From assembly GCA_021782545.1 (NCBI GenBank), contig JAJXUW010000002.1, positions 1-63,096 on the forward strand: DNA of 63,096 nucleotides, in the 5' to 3' direction. This DNA comes from Deltaproteobacteria bacterium (GTDB lineage: Bacteria; Desulfobacterota; Desulfuromonadia; Geobacterales; Pseudopelobacteraceae). Positions 61,478-63,096 of the stretch are shown here, piece after piece. Each line of letters begins with the position of its first letter. Position 1 is the first letter of the stretch. Below the pieces are notes generated by a model, which was given only the letters and a program-made list of their open reading frames with translations, did no database searches and was not told the DNA's origin. The position numbers were made by a program, and so were the translations under genes.

Positions 61478-63096
61478 ATGGCGCCACGTCACCTCACCAT
61501 AAGAACCAAACTGCTTGTATCGATTATACCGGCAGTATCGGTTCTGGCAGCGATCACGGTTATGTTGTTAACCACCTACTTCAAGGCCTCCACCAAGGCC
61601 GCCGTCGAGAAGCAGCAATACACACTGGCCACACTGATGGCAAGCAAACTGGACGACCAGCTTGATCTTTACCGCAAAGCAATCGTCTCACTTGCCCAGA
61701 ACATCCCCAAATCGATCCTAAACAACCCAGCCGCCTTGGAACACTACCTGGATGCGGACCCTGACCTGCTGCAAATCTTTGACAACAACGTTGCCGTGTT
61801 TACCCCCAAAGGGATATTGCTCGCAGAAACCGGCTGCCGCCCCAGCCGTACCGGCCTTGACCTGTCCTACCGCGACTACATTATCAAAACCCGTAAGAAC
61901 TGGCAGCCGGCCATCTCCTCACCTTTTCGGATACAGTTGCCCGGATCGCCGCCCGTGGTGATGTTCACCGCTCCGATACGGGACGAAAAGGGTGTCCCGC
62001 TAGCCATTGTAGGTGGCAGCATCAGCCTGCTGCATCCCAACCTACTCGGGAAACTGGCAACCACAAAGATTGGAGAAAACGGGTATTTCTATCTGGCAGA
62101 CACCGATCGGACCTTGATTATGCACCCCGATCAAAACCGCATCCTGAAGACTACCGCAAAACCGGGGGTGAACCGCCTTTTCGATAAGGCCATGAAAGGC
62201 TTTGAAGGCGCCGGTGAGACCGTAAACTCCTATGGTATTACCATGCTCGTCGCATATAAACGACTGGCCACGACCAACTGGATTCTTGCCGCCCAGCTCC
62301 CGATCAGTGAGGCCTACGCGCCGGTGGTGATGGCGGAAGAGGTCGGCTGGGGAATCGCCCTGTTTGCCCTGTTTCTCCTGGGAATGCTCATAACCGTGGC
62401 CTCCTCGCGCCTACTGGCCCCCCTGCAGAACCTCACCACCCAGATAGCGCAGATTAACGTCGCAGAAAAGACCGAACTGCTCCCGCTCACCGGTAACGAT
62501 GAGATCAGTAAGTTGAGTACCAGTTTCAACAGCCTGCTGATGCAACTCAAAGCCCGGGAGCGGGATCTGCAAAACAGCCGCGAGCTGTATCAATTTATCT
62601 CCGATTTCTCAACTGACTGGATCTTCTGGCGGGTACCCAGCGGCGAGATGCTCTACATATCGCCAGCTGCCGAGAGGATATCTGGATACCGGGTGGATGA
62701 ATTGCTCGCCGACGCCACCCTCATCAGCGCCATGATCCATCCGGATGACCGCCCTATCTGGGATCAGCATGTCTGTCATGTTGACCAGACAACCGCCCCC
62801 CAAGCCATTGAATTCAGAATCATAACCAAACAGGGACACATTCGCTGGCTGCGCCACAGCTGCATGCCGATACTTGATGCCGACGGCACCTTGATCGGCA
62901 TACGGGGAAGCAATGACGATATAACCGAACGCACCGAGACCCTGCTCACCCTGCAGGAGAGCGAAGCACGCTTCCGGCTGATCGCCAATGCCGCCCACGA
63001 TGCGATTGTGATGGTCGACCAAGAGCAGACAATCACGCTTTGGAACCCTTCAGCAGAGCGTCTGTTCGGCATGCCCGCAGAAAAGGCCCAGATCGG
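61478..63096 (+). CDS. Cache-PAS sensor protein (histidine kinase or diguanylate cyclase), partial at window end
   Basis: The frame is open from the ATG at 61478 to the window end (539 codons), so the output domain is not visible. An N-terminal membrane segment (LLVSIIPAVSVLAAITVMLL, residues 12-31) is followed by a periplasmic dCache-like domain (about 35-285) with LSYRDYIIKTRKNWQPAISS and FYLADTDRTLIMHPD, a second membrane segment (WGIALFALFLLGMLITVASS, about 290-310), a HAMP region (about 311-365), a first PAS (about 370-490; HPDDRPIWDQH) and a second PAS starting near 492 (SEARFRLIANAAHDAIVMVD). It senses a periplasmic ligand and signals inside. AAGGAG stands 17 bases upstream. Confidence 0.82.
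   Translation, partial: MAPRHLTIRTKLLVSIIPAVSVLAAITVMLLTTYFKASTKAAVEKQQYTLATLMASKLDDQLDLYRKAIVSLAQNIPKSILNNPAALEHYLDADPDLLQIFDNNVAVFTPKGILLAETGCRPSRTGLDLSYRDYIIKTRKNWQPAISSPFRIQLPGSPPVVMFTAPIRDEKGVPLAIVGGSISLLHPNLLGKLATTKIGENGYFYLADTDRTLIMHPDQNRILKTTAKPGVNRLFDKAMKGFEGAGETVNSYGITMLVAYKRLATTNWILAAQLPISEAYAPVVMAEEVGWGIALFALFLLGMLITVASSRLLAPLQNLTTQIAQINVAEKTELLPLTGNDEISKLSTSFNSLLMQLKARERDLQNSRELYQFISDFSTDWIFWRVPSGEMLYISPAAERISGYRVDELLADATLISAMIHPDDRPIWDQHVCHVDQTTAPQAIEFRIITKQGHIRWLRHSCMPILDADGTLIGIRGSNDDITERTETLLTLQESEARFRLIANAAHDAIVMVDQEQTITLWNPSAERLFGMPAEKAQI

Overview
The window reads as chromosomal DNA of a Geobacterales-type deltaproteobacterium (Desulfuromonadota; Geobacter / Trichlorobacter / Pelobacter propionicus group). 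This is inferred from gene content and order: pilB-pilT-pilC-pilS-pilR, ffh-rpsP-khpA-rimM-trmD-RNA methyltransferase-rplS-rnhB, yajC-secD-secF behind tgt and queA, a DUF3343-yedF selenium pair, and several PilB-type ATPases and c-di-GMP-type domains. No rRNA, tRNA, CRISPR array, insertion sequence or prophage is visible. Coding density is very high, no gene-free stretch exceeds 300 bases, and many neighbouring genes overlap by 4 bases (ATGA or GTGA).

Layout. 1-163: start of xseB with its own promoter. 218-10947 (minus strand): an 11-gene operon that looks like an uncharacterised lipid or glycolipid pathway. It runs from a polysaccharide deacetylase through a GT2 glycosyltransferase, a radical SAM/SPASM protein, an LpxL-type acyltransferase, a dedicated acyl carrier protein, three consecutive B12-binding radical SAM proteins, a FabD-like acyltransferase and a hotdog thioesterase to a fourth B12-binding radical SAM protein. 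A TTGACA-18-TATTAA promoter sits directly on the first ATG, so the transcript appears leaderless. 10980-21285 (minus): an orphan Cas6-like endoribonuclease, a cation efflux protein, recJ, a TPR protein, secF, secD, yajC, tgt, queA and a SpoIID-like protein. 21418-23727 (plus): two oligopeptide ABC ATPases without permeases, then an ArsR-type regulator with a palindromic operator. 23735-28989 (minus): bioC-bioH-bioF, then GDP-mannose and dTDP-rhamnose sugar genes.

29089-36164 (minus): type IV pilus motor and regulator genes without a pilin gene. 36255-40967 (minus): ribF, a YbhN-type membrane protein, a DUF2723 protein and aroE. 41086-43193 (plus): nadB, a chorismate mutase and an unusual free-standing DAHP-synthase ferredoxin-like domain. 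43201-45888 (minus): a second PilB/GspE ATPase and two small proteins. 46056-49309 (plus): ettA and two tandem PilZ-like proteins, the first with a damaged c-di-GMP motif. 49332-50058 (minus): a DciA-like protein and a small membrane protein. 50138-58887 (plus): the selenium pair, the SRP/ribosome/tRNA-modification cluster, rnhB, a third PilB/GspE ATPase and an HDOD protein. 58897-59919 (minus): mltG, also predicted leaderless. 60049-63096 (plus): a rubrerythrin-like protein, nudC and the first part of a Cache/PAS sensor protein that runs off the window.

The strongest candidate for an undescribed system is the 11-gene operon. Five radical SAM enzymes (four with cobalamin-binding-type N-termini) flank a private ACP, an acyltransferase, a thioesterase and a membrane acyltransferase, with no ketosynthase. 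This suggests radical modification or methylation of an ACP-bound or membrane acyl chain that is then placed on a glycosylated carrier. The product cannot be read from the sequence. Other items worth a look are the orphan Cas6, the free-standing DAHP synthase regulatory domain, the degenerate/intact PilZ pair and three near-leaderless promoters.
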